Assembly (NCBI RefSeq): GCF_003049665.1
Contig: NZ_PYWM01000004.1
Location: forward strand, 186,001 to 250,000
Direction: 5' to 3'
Source of the DNA: Lysinibacillus mangiferihumi
GTDB taxonomy: Bacteria > Bacillota > Bacilli > Bacillales_A > Planococcaceae
DNA: 64,000 nucleotides
Shown here: piece after piece, positions 17,997 to 27,769 of the stretch
Layout of the letters: each line of letters begins with the position of its first letter
Numbering within the stretch: position 1 is the first letter of the stretch
Notes under the pieces: generated by a model
Told to the model about the DNA's origin: nothing
What the model saw: the letters and a program-made list of their open reading frames with translations, nothing else
The model's database searches: none
Translations under genes and position numbers: made by a program

Positions 17997-19322
17997 CTAC
18001 TTGCCACCACCGTTCGATAATGTAATCAACTCATTCATACTTTCCTCAAGCGTCACCTTATCTAAATACCCTTGCTTTAAATAAGCCGTAATGAGCGGTT
18101 CATAATAAATGGCCTCATCTATCTCTTTAGATGTCCCACGTTTATAGGCACCGATATTAATTAAGTCCTCTGATTTGTCATATGTATAATAGAGCTCACG
18201 TAAACGCTCGGCCGCTTTTTTATGCGCTGGCTCTGCCACATGATTCATCAAACGACTGACGCTTTTCAGCACATTAATAGCAGGATATTGGCCCTTATTG
18301 GCAAGGTTTCGGTCAAGTACAATATGTCCGTCTAAAATACCTCGCACAGTATCAGCAATAGGCTCGTTCATATCATCACCGTCAACTAGTACCGTATAAA
18401 AGGCAGTAATCGAACCTTTTTCATTTGTCCCAGTGCGCTCTAATAACTTTGGTAAAATTGCAAATACAGATGGCGTATAGCCTTTTTGAGCAGGTGGCTC
18501 ACCTGTTGCAAGCCCTATTTCCCGCTGTGCCATTGCAACACGGGTTACTGAGTCCATCATCAACATGACATTTAAGCCACGATTTCTAAAGTACTCTGCA
18601 ATGGCTGTTGCAGTAAATGCTCCTTTAATACGCATTAGTGCTGGTTGGTCTGACGTAGCTGCCACAACGATTGAACGGCTTAACCCCTCAGATCCTAAAT
18701 CTCTTTCAATAAATTCGCGCACCTCACGGCCACGCTCTCCAACTAACGCAATGACATTTAAATCCGCTTGTGTATTGCGCGCAATCATACCTAGTAATGT
18801 ACTTTTACCTACCCCAGAGCCGGCGAAGATACCTACACGTTGTCCGTTACCGACAGTTAACATACCATCAATTGCTTTTACTCCAACCTCAAGTCTTTCG
18901 TTAATTGGCGGACGAGTAAGGGGATTGGGTGGATCTTGTTCTGTAGGAACAGACATTAATCCTTTCGGTAACAAAGTACCATCAATGGGATTCCCCATTG
19001 AATCTAGAACCTTCCCAATTAACTCTGGTCCCACTTTAATTTCAAGCGGCGCCCCTGTTCCTTCTACTAAGCAACCAATCGATATTTCTCGAAGCGAAGT
19101 ATAAGGCATCAAAACAACAATTTCATCTTTGAAGCCAACAACTTCTGCCAAAATGATTTGATGGCCGTTTTTCGACGTTTCAACATGAATTTTACACACA
19201 TCACCGATGGAACTATCGGGACCTTGCGACTCAATCATTAAGCCGACAACTCTCGTTACTCTACCAAACTTTTTGAAAGTCGGTATATTTGGAATTTGTT
19301 CGATTAATTGAGCCGTTTTCAT
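17997..19322 (-). CDS. fliI: Flagellar export ATPase FliI
   Basis: FliI is the hexameric, F1-beta-like ATPase at the cytoplasmic face of the export gate. It has Walker A GIFAGSGVGKSTLLGM, the type III ATPase signature PSVFAILPKLLERTG and DSVTRVAMAQREIGLATGEPP. I start at ATG 19322 (441 aa), with AAGGA 9 nt upstream; an ATG at 19331 overlaps the fliH stop but touches that site. Position between fliH and fliJ is standard. Confidence 0.95.
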   Translation of the reverse strand: MKTAQLIEQIPNIPTFKKFGRVTRVVGLMIESQGPDSSIGDVCKIHVETSKNGHQIILAEVVGFKDEIVVLMPYTSLREISIGCLVEGTGAPLEIKVGPELIGKVLDSMGNPIDGTLLPKGLMSVPTEQDPPNPLTRPPINERLEVGVKAIDGMLTVGNGQRVGIFAGSGVGKSTLLGMIARNTQADLNVIALVGERGREVREFIERDLGSEGLSRSIVVAATSDQPALMRIKGAFTATAIAEYFRNRGLNVMLMMDSVTRVAMAQREIGLATGEPPAQKGYTPSVFAILPKLLERTGTNEKGSITAFYTVLVDGDDMNEPIADTVRGILDGHIVLDRNLANKGQYPAINVLKSVSRLMNHVAEPAHKKAAERLRELYYTYDKSEDLINIGAYKRGTSKEIDEAIYYEPLITAYLKQGYLDKVTLEESMNELITLSNGGGK

Positions 19323-19327
19323 GTCGA

Positions 19328-20122
19328 TCATTCCTTACTTTCTAATATTTCATGTAGCTTGATTCTTAATTCATTTAATTGCTCGTCAATACTAACAACT
19401 ATCCGACCATAATTTGTTTCGATATAGCAATCTGTTTCATTTGCAAAATCTTCGTTAACAAAAATCATAAATGGTACGTCTGTTGGGAACATTTCGGCCA
19501 ACTCATCACGATTAGATGTAATTAAGCCATAATATGTAGGAGAAACGTAGATTTTAATTTCCTTCATTTCTCTCGCTTCTTTAAGACCTCTACGAACAAT
19601 GGATAGATATAGTTCGTTGTTTTGCTCTAATGAAGTCCCTATAATACGTTCTGCAGCAGTTAAGCCTAGTTCCAAAATAATCGCTTCTTGATCTTCGATA
19701 TATTTTTTCGCATTTGCCCCAGCTTGTACAATGATTTCATTCGCTGTTTGAAGGGATTGCGCCATTGCTTCAGTGGCTCTGTTTGTACCATCCTCATAGC
19801 CTTGACCATACCCTTCATCATACGCTTCTTGTACACGATTTGGGCGTTCTTCTTCCCAGCTTTGTTTCATATGCTCAATTTCTTGGAAGTGCATTTGCTT
19901 CTCTTGTTCAAAGGCTTGTCGTGCGGCTTGAATTTCAGCTCGAGCCTCTCCAAGTAAACGATCACGTTCGGCAAATACATCTTCCATTGTCATTTGATGA
20001 TGGGATGTTTCATCTGTTTCCATTTCGGGTATATCAAACATATCACGTATTTGTATCTTCTTTACATTATCGCCATTGGACTGTGTGTATACAGAACGGA
20101 TGATTCTAGACAATGACGTCAT
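19328..20122 (-). CDS. fliH: Flagellar assembly protein FliH, FliI regulator
   Basis: FliH dimers bind and restrain FliI and link it to the C ring. The protein is acidic and rich in coiled coil, with Gln/Glu-rich helices and the Gly-repeat-like stretch YDEGYGQGYEDG (about residues 107-118), which is characteristic of FliH. The C-terminal domain resembles the V-ATPase E subunit (YVSPTYYGLITSNRDEL). The start is uncertain: ATG 20122 abuts GGAGGAG directly, whereas TTG 20113 is better spaced. The gene overlaps fliG by about 17 nt. Confidence 0.88.
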   Translation of the reverse strand: MTSLSRIIRSVYTQSNGDNVKKIQIRDMFDIPEMETDETSHHQMTMEDVFAERDRLLGEARAEIQAARQAFEQEKQMHFQEIEHMKQSWEEERPNRVQEAYDEGYGQGYEDGTNRATEAMAQSLQTANEIIVQAGANAKKYIEDQEAIILELGLTAAERIIGTSLEQNNELYLSIVRRGLKEAREMKEIKIYVSPTYYGLITSNRDELAEMFPTDVPFMIFVNEDFANETDCYIETNYGRIVVSIDEQLNELRIKLHEILESKE

Positions 20123-21119
20123 CTCCTCCACCACGTGCAATAATAATCTCACCAGCATCCTCTAAGCGACGAATAACAGCAACAATTCGCGATTGAGCTT
20201 CTTCTACGTCACGCAAACGAACTGGTCCCATAATTTCCATTTCTTCTTTGAAAGTATCTGCCATTCGTTGTGACATATTTCGGAAGATAATATCTTTTAC
20301 TTCTTCGCTTGACACTTTCATTGAAAGGAGTAAATCTTCGTTTTCACAATCACGGATAACACGCTGAATCGAACGGTTATCAAGCGTAACAATATCTTCG
20401 AATACAAACATGCGTTTTTTGATTTCTTCTGCAAGCTCTGGGTCTTGAATTTCCAGTGCATCGAGAATCGTTTTTTCTGTTTGTCGGTCTACACCATTTA
20501 ATACTTCAACGACTGCATCGATACCACCTGTTTCTGTGTAGTCTTGCGTCACAGTTGAAGATAGTTTGCGTTCTAAGACAGACTCAATTTCACTAATTAC
20601 TTCTGGTGAAGTTGACTCCATCATTGCAATACGTTTAGCTATATCAGCTTGTACTTCTTGTGGTAATGAAGATAAAATAACACCCGCTTGTCCTGCTTCT
20701 AAATAAGAGAGAATAAGGGCAATTGTTTGTGGATGTTCATTTTGAATAAAGTTAAAAATTTGTGCAGGATCTGCTCTACGTGCAAAGTCGAATGGGCGCA
20801 CTTGTAAGGAAGAAGTCAAACGATTAATGATTGTTTGTGCTTGTTCAATACCTAGTGCTTTCTCTAATACCGTCTTCGCGTAGCCAATACCGCCTTGTGT
20901 AATATAATCTTGCGCAAGTGCAATATTGTGGAATTCTTCAATAATTTCTTCTTTTACATTTGCTTCTACTTTTTTAACACTTGAAATTTCTAACGTTAAA
21001 CGTTCGATTTCTTCCTCAGTTAAATGTTTATAGACAGAAGCTGAAACCTCAGGCCCTAATGAAATTAACAAGAGTGCGGCCTTTTGTTTTCCGGTTAATT
21101 CCTTATCTTTCTTGGACAC
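20106..21119 (-). CDS. fliG: Flagellar motor switch protein FliG
   Basis: FliG is the C-ring protein that contacts the stator and generates torque. The 337-residue protein has the N-terminal FliF-binding domain (GKQKAALLLISLGPEVSA), the middle domain with EHPQTIALILSYLEAGQAG, and the C-terminal torque helix with the charged residues in FVFEDIVTLDNRSIQRVIRDCEN. It precedes fliH and follows fliF, with a clear AGGAGG before ATG 21119. Confidence 0.95.
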   Translation of the reverse strand: MSKKDKELTGKQKAALLLISLGPEVSASVYKHLTEEEIERLTLEISSVKKVEANVKEEIIEEFHNIALAQDYITQGGIGYAKTVLEKALGIEQAQTIINRLTSSLQVRPFDFARRADPAQIFNFIQNEHPQTIALILSYLEAGQAGVILSSLPQEVQADIAKRIAMMESTSPEVISEIESVLERKLSSTVTQDYTETGGIDAVVEVLNGVDRQTEKTILDALEIQDPELAEEIKKRMFVFEDIVTLDNRSIQRVIRDCENEDLLLSMKVSSEEVKDIIFRNMSQRMADTFKEEMEIMGPVRLRDVEEAQSRIVAVIRRLEDAGEIIIARGGGDDVIV

Positions 21120-21134
21120 AGCAGAACCTCCTAG

Positions 21135-22727
21135 TTAGTCTTCCGCAATCCAACTACGCAGTAACTTTGCAAAATCATCAGGCTTTTCTTTCGCCATTTT
21201 TTCAAGTTGCTTACGACGCATTGTAGCTTCCGTTTCAATTTCTTCATTAATATCATCAATCATCAATTCTTCTTGTTCTTCTAGGATACTTAACTCTTCT
21301 TCTTCCTTCGCACGTTTACGTGAACGGATAATAAAGAATGCAAGTAATAGAATAACAGCTAGTAAAATACCTCCAACTACCCAAACCCACCATGGGATAA
21401 CAGGTGTTTCATCAGCAGTATCAGCTACCTTACCATTTAACGCTTGGACAGAAACAGCCACTTTTTCATCAATTTGCTCTTGAGTAAGTTCCGCTGCTAC
21501 ATCCTTTGAAATTGTCGTACGAACAATAGTACTTAAAATTTTCTCAATGTCTTGTTGTACACCATCAGGTAGTGATGCTGCGTCTGTAGCTGTTGGTGGT
21601 TCCACAATTACTTGGATGCCAATGTCTTGAATTTTATATGGTGCTTCTTGAATATCTTTACGAATACGGTTGACGTCATTATTGATCGTTTCTTCCGTAC
21701 GTTCATAATCACCATTTCCTGTTGCACCCTCATTGTATGTTGTGAAATTATCTGTTGTTGTTTCAGCTTCAGGTGTACCCATTGCTGCATTACCAGTACC
21801 AGAATACTGCTCTGAAATACGTTGGGCACTAATCGCAATCCCTGCCATATTCTCTTCATCAACTGGTGTTACTAAGTTTTCTTCACGATTTTCCTTTTTA
21901 AAGTCAATGTCTGTTGTAACAGAAACAATTACTTTATCTTGTCCCATCAGTGTTCCTAGCATATTTTGCACTTGACGTTGCAGGTCACGTTCAACCAATT
22001 TCTTCATTTGTAATTGACCTTCAGCTGTTGTTGTCGATGTACCATCTGTTGTTGCAGCATTTAAATCAAAGTACTCTGAGAATTGATTCGAGATCACAAT
22101 GTTATCAGTTTTTAAATTCGGAATACTTTTTGAAACTAAGTTGTACATTGTTGCAATTTGTTGTTCTGTAAACTTATAGCCAGGATCTGTATTCAATACA
22201 ATGGATGCAGTCGCATCTTCTTTTACATCCTGTAAGAAAACTCCTTCTTCTGGAAGAGTAATCATCACTTTTGCATCTTTTACGCCCTCTAGATTTTTGA
22301 TTAGTTTAGCGATTTCTGTTTCGGTTGCGGCTTTTTTCAATAAATTAAATTCATTGTCCGTCATACCGAAGCCAGAACTATTAGCAAAAGAGTAATCGAT
22401 TGTTCCAGTCTGAGGATATCCTTCTGATGCTAGTTGCACCAATAAAGAGTCCACCTGTTCTTGAGGCACTAATATAGATGTGCCTCCTGGGGCAATTTCA
22501 TATTTTACACCTTGAGAATCCAATGCTTCTTTCACTTGCCCAATTTCTCTTGTGGATAAATCTTTATAGAGCGGAACATATGTAGTTTTTGTTGCAAAAA
22601 ACGTAATGATAGCTGCAAGTGCTATCACACCTACTACAGAACTAAGCATTACTATTTTTTGTGTTTTACTTCGACTTTTCCAAAATTGGCTGGTGTCGGT
22701 TTTTATTTTCGTCAATCGTTCATTCAT
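21135..22727 (-). CDS. fliF: Flagellar MS-ring protein FliF
   Basis: FliF forms the membrane MS ring on which the motor is built. The 530-residue protein has a membrane helix near the N-terminus (about 24-44) and another near the C-terminus (VIPWWVWVVGGILLAVILLL, about 435-455). Between them is the YscJ/FliF ring region (YVPLYKDLSTREIGQVKEAL and ATASIVLNTDPGYKFTEQQI). The C-terminal tail is the FliG-binding part (DFAKLLRSWIAED). I start at ATG 22727, 7 nt after GGAGG; the frame from 22793 is too long. Confidence 0.95.
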   Translation of the reverse strand: MNERLTKIKTDTSQFWKSRSKTQKIVMLSSVVGVIALAAIITFFATKTTYVPLYKDLSTREIGQVKEALDSQGVKYEIAPGGTSILVPQEQVDSLLVQLASEGYPQTGTIDYSFANSSGFGMTDNEFNLLKKAATETEIAKLIKNLEGVKDAKVMITLPEEGVFLQDVKEDATASIVLNTDPGYKFTEQQIATMYNLVSKSIPNLKTDNIVISNQFSEYFDLNAATTDGTSTTTAEGQLQMKKLVERDLQRQVQNMLGTLMGQDKVIVSVTTDIDFKKENREENLVTPVDEENMAGIAISAQRISEQYSGTGNAAMGTPEAETTTDNFTTYNEGATGNGDYERTEETINNDVNRIRKDIQEAPYKIQDIGIQVIVEPPTATDAASLPDGVQQDIEKILSTIVRTTISKDVAAELTQEQIDEKVAVSVQALNGKVADTADETPVIPWWVWVVGGILLAVILLLAFFIIRSRKRAKEEEELSILEEQEELMIDDINEEIETEATMRRKQLEKMAKEKPDDFAKLLRSWIAED

Positions 22728-22875
22728 TATGAATCCTCCGGTTATAGTGAATAACCTAGCAATCAATAATTCGCGATAACAGTGGAATCTCATGGAAGTA
22801 TTGAATATGAAATGTTTAGTTCCATGAGAAGCCTAATTAATCGGATTGGTGTCTTTCTTCACCAATGCAATTTAA

Positions 22876-23181
22876 TTAGACACTCATTCGCATTATTTCT
22901 TGGTAAGCTTCAATCACCTTATTGCGAACTTCAAGTGTTGCGTTTAATGTAATGCTCGCCTTTTGAGATGCAATCATTACTTCGTGCAACTCCACATCTC
23001 CACCAGTTATTAGCTTTTGTGTAAAATTATCAGAAGTGATTTGCTGATCATTCACTTTCGCTATTGCCTCTTTTAACGAATTCGCAAAGCTTTGTTGCGC
23101 TTCGTAAGGTGTCGTTTTTAGTTTATTTGTTTCATTTACAACCTGAGTAGGTGTCATTAGTGAAACGGACGAAATTGCCAT
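22876..23181 (-). CDS. fliE: Flagellar hook-basal body protein FliE
   Basis: FliE joins the MS ring to the rod. The 101-residue protein has the family core SFANSLKEAIAKVNDQQ and the C-terminal VMIASQKASITLNATLEVRNKVIEAYQEIMRM in parts. It sits between flgC and fliF, as in Bacillus. A 148-nt gap to fliF contains no obvious gene. The length is typical. Confidence 0.93.
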   Translation of the reverse strand: MAISSVSLMTPTQVVNETNKLKTTPYEAQQSFANSLKEAIAKVNDQQITSDNFTQKLITGGDVELHEVMIASQKASITLNATLEVRNKVIEAYQEIMRMSV

Positions 23182-23204
23182 TATGTATCCATCCTTTCTT
23201 TATG

Positions 23205-23666
23205 TTATTTACCAATCTCCAACGCCTTTGTCAGCATTGACTTATTTGCATTTAAAACCGTTATGTTCGCCTCGTATGATCGAGTAGCAGACATTAAATC
23301 TACCATTTCTTTTAACGGGTCAACGTTTGGCATGTTGACATAGCCTTCTGCATTTGCGTCCGGATGTGTCGGATCATACACTAATTTGAAAGGTGTTTCT
23401 GTATCTTCCTTAATTTGCGATACTTTTACGCCATTCCCCACGCCACCTTTAGCATTTTTACCGAGTGCAACATTAAGAAACTTTGAAAATTGCCCTTCTT
23501 GTGCGGAAAAAGTGACAGACTTCCGGCGGTATGGCTCCCATTCCCCATTTACTTGTTTAGCACGAGTTGTATCCATGTTTGCCATATTGGAAGAAATAAC
23601 ATCCATGCGCAACCTTTGTGCTGTTAAAGCAGAGGCAGTGGTATTCATTCCATGAAATATAGACAT
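23205..23666 (-). CDS. flgC: Flagellar rod protein FlgC
   Basis: FlgC is a proximal rod subunit. The N-terminus has the rod signature (FHGMNTTASALTAQRLRMDVISSNMANMDTTRA in parts) and the C-terminus ends with VDLMSATRSYEANITVLNANKSMLTKALEIGK in parts. The 153-residue length is normal. ATG at 23666 follows GGAGG. It is 3 nt downstream of flgB and is followed by fliE. Confidence 0.94.
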   Translation of the reverse strand: MSIFHGMNTTASALTAQRLRMDVISSNMANMDTTRAKQVNGEWEPYRRKSVTFSAQEGQFSKFLNVALGKNAKGGVGNGVKVSQIKEDTETPFKLVYDPTHPDANAEGYVNMPNVDPLKEMVDLMSATRSYEANITVLNANKSMLTKALEIGK

Positions 23667-23669
23667 TTA

Positions 23670-24062
23670 TTACTTACCTCCTTTAATAACTGTATTGAGT
23701 GTATTTAACTTACCATTTACACGGTCGATTAAAGCATTGTAGTAGATTTGATTTTCTGCTAATTTTGTTTGTTCAGCATCCATATCTACAGCATTTCCGT
23801 TATTTCGATATCGTAAGCCGTCAACATTATGGACACCTGGTGTCGATTGTTTAATTTCGAAATCATAATGTCTACTATCTGTGCGATATGCCGAAATAGA
23901 AATTTGTTTCTCATTCTCCAACATATCCTTAAAACTTACACTTTTCGCCTTATAATTTGGTGTATCGACATTCGCAATATTATTTGCGATTGTTTTATGA
24001 TTCAAAGTTGCATAGGAAAGTCCGTTTTCCAGGCTACTAATAGTTCCTCCAAATAAGTTCAA
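23670..24062 (-). CDS. flgB: Flagellar rod protein FlgB
   Basis: FlgB is a proximal rod subunit and the first gene of the fla/che operon here. It has the rod motif TIANNIANVDTPNYKAKSVSFKDML in parts and a C-terminal helix typical of axial proteins. I choose TTG 24062 as start (130 aa, LNLFGGTISSLENGLSYA), because GAGGTGA stands 6 nt before it; the ATG at 24068 directly abuts that site. No recognisable strong promoter was found in the leader. Confidence 0.92.
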   Translation of the reverse strand: MNLFGGTISSLENGLSYATLNHKTIANNIANVDTPNYKAKSVSFKDMLENEKQISISAYRTDSRHYDFEIKQSTPGVHNVDGLRYRNNGNAVDMDAEQTKLAENQIYYNALIDRVNGKLNTLNTVIKGGK

Positions 24063-24895
24063 AACCATTCACCTCATTTTAATTCAATCTATGTACTTCT
24101 TATTTTATCCAATAATACAATTGTAATTAAGATGATACGTAGTGTCTATTGTCTTTTGTCATTTTTTAATAGTAGATACGCCCTATTTTTTTAGAAGATT
24201 AACCGGGACAAATATGCCCCATCCCTTGGGGCACTAAGTGTCGATGCATTTCGTCTTATTTCTAGTTATTTTACACTATTTCGACAGTGTTTACTGTATT
24301 AGTATCAATTATCTACCTGTTTATTACTAGACAGGATTGGATATAAATGACAATTTGTGATTTTTCGGTAAAAAAAAGTCCCTTTTTACTATATTTAATA
24401 TGATTATATAAGTAACCTTCTAGAAATGTAATTATGAAAATTTTCTCACATCGACAAAAATGGCTATTGAAATGAATATCCTATTTACTGCTGTACTGTC
24501 ATCGAACTGATTACGTTTCAGTCGCACCCCTGAAAAATTCTCTATATGTAAAGTTTGAATTACATCGAAATCAGCATTTTATTCTCGTATAAGCATCAAT
24601 TCCTTGCTTAACGAATTTTAATTGTCCCTTCGTTCCGCTAAAGCTAAGTCCCCTTTTCCACAATAAACAGACCATAGGATGCAGTTACAATACTTACAGA
24701 AGATGGATTTTAAATTTCTCTACTAAAAAAGCCCTACCATATTTTTCCCTATTGAAAATACAAGATTGGTACCATTCACAAAAATGACACATATGCACTT
24801 TGGTGAGCTACCACTTGTACGTAAGAAAAACTATGTAAGGCTTAACATATTAACAATCTATGGTTGAAATAACTAAAACAGCAATTAGTTACAGT
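24063..24895. other. Intergenic leader between codY and flgB
   Basis: This 830-nt stretch has no convincing protein gene on either strand. It should contain the fla/che promoter and leader. I see a small hairpin, TGCCCC at 24215-24220 pairing with GGGGCA at 24228-24233, in the flgB leader. I see no clear sigma-D element (TAAA-N15-GCCGATAT), no known riboswitch consensus and no tRNA. Weak sigma-A-like boxes are present but I do not call one. Confidence 0.6.
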
Positions 24896-24932
24896 GAAAA
24901 AGCTCCCTCAAAATCATTTGAGAGAGCTTTTT
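24896..24932. terminator. Rho-independent terminator after codY
   Basis: AAGCTCYCTCAAA-type arms around a short loop (24899-24929) are bracketed by an A-run on one side and a T-run on the other, so the hairpin can end minus-strand codY transcripts and possibly act in both directions. It begins only a few bases after the codY stop. Confidence 0.85.
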
Positions 24933-24935
24933 TAA

Positions 24936-25715
24936 TTATTTCATTTTTATTTCAGCAAGTGCATTTAAGAACTTATCGTTTAACACTTTAATGTAAGTTC
25001 CTTTCATACCTAGAGAGCGTGATTCAATGACCCCTGCAGATTCTAGTTTACGTAATGCATTGACGATTACTGAACGTGTAATACCTACGCGGTCAGCAAT
25101 TTTTGAAGCAACTAATAAACCTTCGTTACCATCTAGCTCTTCAAAAATATGTTCAATCGCTTCTAATTCACTATATGAAAGTGAGTTAATCGCCATTTGT
25201 ACAACAGCTTTGCTACGTGCTTCTTCTTCAATCTCTTCTGATTTCTCACGTAAAATTTCCATACCCACTACTGTTGCACCATACTCAGCTAAAATTAAAT
25301 CATCATCTTCAAATTGAGCTGATAAACGAGCTAAAATTAAAGTACCTAAACGTTCACCGCCACCCACGATTGGAACGACTGTTGTTAAAGCGCTTTGGAA
25401 TAAATCTTTATTTTCTACAGGGAACGCAGTATGTTCATTGTTTATATCTAGGTTTGAAGATGTTTCAGAAATTGTAAATAAGCTATGTGTATATTCTTCT
25501 GGGAATTGACGCTCTTCAAACATTTTTTTCATACGCTCATTTTCAATTTGTTGGTGAATTGAAATACCTAGAAGCTTCCCTTTTCGGCTCACAATATAAA
25601 CGTTGCTGTCAATAATGTCGCCTAGTGTGTCAGCCATTTCTTTAAAGTTTACCGGCTTACCTGCAGATGCTTGGAGCATCGAGTTAATTTTACGTGTTTT
25701 TTCTAATAAGTTCAT
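24936..25715 (-). CDS. codY: GTP/branched-chain amino acid-sensing repressor CodY
   Basis: CodY is the global nutritional regulator of Firmicutes and senses isoleucine/valine/leucine and GTP. The 259-residue protein has the N-terminal GAF-type effector domain ([14 protein letters not shown] at the start) and a C-terminal winged helix ([20 protein letters not shown] and [20 protein letters not shown]). AGGAGG precedes ATG 25715. It lies downstream of hslU in the classical xerC-hslV-hslU-codY group, with an 86-nt gap in which its own promoter is possible. Confidence 0.97.
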   Translation of the reverse strand: MNLLEKTRKINSMLQASAGKPVNFKEMADTLGDIIDSNVYIVSRKGKLLGISIHQQIENERMKKMFEERQFPEEYTHSLFTISETSSNLDINNEHTAFPVENKDLFQSALTTVVPIVGGGERLGTLILARLSAQFEDDDLILAEYGATVVGMEILREKSEEIEEEARSKAVVQMAINSLSYSELEAIEHIFEELDGNEGLLVASKIADRVGITRSVIVNALRKLESAGVIESRSLGMKGTYIKVLNDKFLNALAEIKMK

Positions 25716-25801
25716 TATGTGTTCCTCCTATAAATAATCCATACCGTATTTATTTAATATTCTAAAGTTTTTTACAATTGAATGAAACTAACAAGCCTTG
25801 C

Positions 25802-27202
25802 CTACAGTATAAACTGTGACAAATCTTTGTTTTTTACAATACCCGCTAGCTTTTGGTCAACATAAGCAGCTGTTATTTCAATTTGCGCTGGTGCTATTTC
25901 AGAAGCTTCAAACGATAATTCTTCTAACAAGCGTTCTAAAATTGTATGCAAACGACGTGCACCAATATTATCGGTTTCTTGGTTAACCTCTGTAGCAATT
26001 TCTGCAATTCGTTCAATTGCATTTTCTGCAAAATCGATTGCTACACCTTCTGTTTCTAATAATGCTTTATATTGCAAAATAAGTGATTGATCTGGCTCCT
26101 TTAAAATACGAACAAAATCTTGCTTCGTTAATTTTTCTAATTCAACACGGATAGGGAATCGCCCCTGTAATTCTGGAATCAAATCGGATGGCTTTGACAT
26201 ATGGAAAGCACCTGCTGCAATGAAAAGCATGTAGTCTGTTTTGACCGCCCCATACTTTGTCGTCACAGTAGAACCTTCCACAATCGGCAAGATGTCGCGC
26301 TGAACACCCTCGCGTGAAACACTGGCAGAAGAGTTCGTATCTTTACTTGCGATTTTATCAATTTCATCAATAAATATAATCCCAGATTGTTCTGCTCTAG
26401 CAATCGCTTCTTGTGACACCTCATCTGCGTCAATCAGCTTATTTGCTTCCTCTATAGTTAAAATACGACGTGCATCTTTTACTTGCACTCTGCGTTTTTT
26501 CTGTTTTTTAGGCATTAAGCTAGACAACATATCTTGCATACCACTATTTGCAGACATATCCATTCCTGTTCCTTGCAATGCATCAAAAATCGACGGACTT
26601 TGCTCCGTTACTTCAACTGTAACCCACTCATTTTCTAATTTGCCATTGCGTAAATCAATTGCGATTTGCGCACGTTTTGAGCGCACTTCCGTTTCGTCAG
26701 AAGATGTATCATCATGCGTTTGTTGTTCTTTGCCACCAAATAACATTTCAAACGGATTTTGCATAGCCTGTTTTTTACGTAAAGAAGGGACAAGTAATTT
26801 TACAATGGCTTCATTTGCCAACTCTTCCGCTTGCTCCTTCACAGACTCCATCATTTCTTCCTTCACTAAACGATGAGAAGCCTCTACAACATCGCGTACC
26901 ATCGACTCCACATCGCGCCCAACATAGCCCACTTCTGTAAATTTCGTTGCTTCAACTTTCACGAACGGTGCATTCGTTAGCTTTGCAATTCTTCTTGCAA
27001 TTTCAGTTTTCCCAACTCCAGTTGGTCCAATCATTAAAATATTTTTTGGAATAACCTCAGCCTTCATATCATCCGCTAGAAGAGAACGACGATAACGATT
27101 TCGTAATGCAATAGCTACCGCTCTTTTCGCCTCATTTTGCCCTACTATAAAACGATCCAAATGCTCAGTAATTTGTCTTGGCGTTAAGTTTTGTGGTGTC
27201 AT
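25802..27202 (-). CDS. hslU: ATP-dependent protease ATPase subunit HslU (ClpY)
   Basis: HslU is the AAA+ unfoldase that feeds HslV. The 466-residue protein shows [20 protein letters not shown], Walker [14 protein letters not shown] (about 57-65), the pore-loop [14 protein letters not shown], the intermediate I domain (about 110-250), Walker [12 protein letters not shown] and the sensor region with [14 protein letters not shown]. It ends in SQFIL. The start overlaps the hslV stop (TAATG). Confidence 0.96.
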   Translation of the reverse strand: MTPQNLTPRQITEHLDRFIVGQNEAKRAVAIALRNRYRRSLLADDMKAEVIPKNILMIGPTGVGKTEIARRIAKLTNAPFVKVEATKFTEVGYVGRDVESMVRDVVEASHRLVKEEMMESVKEQAEELANEAIVKLLVPSLRKKQAMQNPFEMLFGGKEQQTHDDTSSDETEVRSKRAQIAIDLRNGKLENEWVTVEVTEQSPSIFDALQGTGMDMSANSGMQDMLSSLMPKKQKKRRVQVKDARRILTIEEANKLIDADEVSQEAIARAEQSGIIFIDEIDKIASKDTNSSASVSREGVQRDILPIVEGSTVTTKYGAVKTDYMLFIAAGAFHMSKPSDLIPELQGRFPIRVELEKLTKQDFVRILKEPDQSLILQYKALLETEGVAIDFAENAIERIAEIATEVNQETDNIGARRLHTILERLLEELSFEASEIAPAQIEITAAYVDQKLAGIVKNKDLSQFIL

Positions 27203-27747
27203 TAGTTAAGTGCCTCCACGATAATATTATGGTTTGTAAATACACAAATTTCAGCGGCAGTTTCTAACGCTGCCTCCGCAATCTCTCGGGCAGTCATTGT
27301 TTCACCTGCATATTTTTTTAGAGCACGACCTGCTGATAATGCATAATTGCCACCAGAACCAATGGCTAAAATACCATCATCTGGTTCGATCACTTCTCCC
27401 GTACCAGATACAAGGAGTAGTGTACTTTTATCCATTACAAGTAACATCGCCTCTAATTGGCGTAGCATTTTATCACCGCGCCATTGTTTTGCTACTTCTA
27501 CAGCAGCCCGCTGTAAATTCCCATTATATTCGTTTAATTTCGCTTCAAACATTTCAAAAAGTGTAAATGCATCAGCTACCGACCCTGCAAAGCCTGCCAG
27601 CACCTGACCATTAAACAGACGTCTGACCTTCCGTGCAGTTCCTTTCATGACAACCGCATTGCCAAGTGTCACTTGACCATCGCCAGCCATAGCGCACCCG
27701 CCGTTATGATGTACCGCAAATATCGTAGTCGCATGGATTTGTCCCAT
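27202..27747 (-). CDS. hslV: ATP-dependent protease peptidase subunit HslV (ClpQ)
   Basis: HslV is the proteasome-like peptidase of the HslUV complex. The 181-residue protein has [25 protein letters not shown] and [16 protein letters not shown]. In B. subtilis the homologue (CodW) begins Met-Ser, and the Ser after the initiator Met is the nucleophile. Here residue 2 is Gly, so the nucleophile would have to be Thr7 or Thr8 after removal of a short propeptide. ATG 27747 has a perfect AGGAGG. It overlaps hslU by 1 nt. Confidence 0.94.
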   Translation of the reverse strand: MGQIHATTIFAVHHNGGCAMAGDGQVTLGNAVVMKGTARKVRRLFNGQVLAGFAGSVADAFTLFEMFEAKLNEYNGNLQRAAVEVAKQWRGDKMLRQLEAMLLVMDKSTLLLVSGTGEVIEPDDGILAIGSGGNYALSAGRALKKYAGETMTAREIAEAALETAAEICVFTNHNIIVEALN

Positions 27748-27769
27748 TTGCCTTCCTCCTTAGCCTCTA

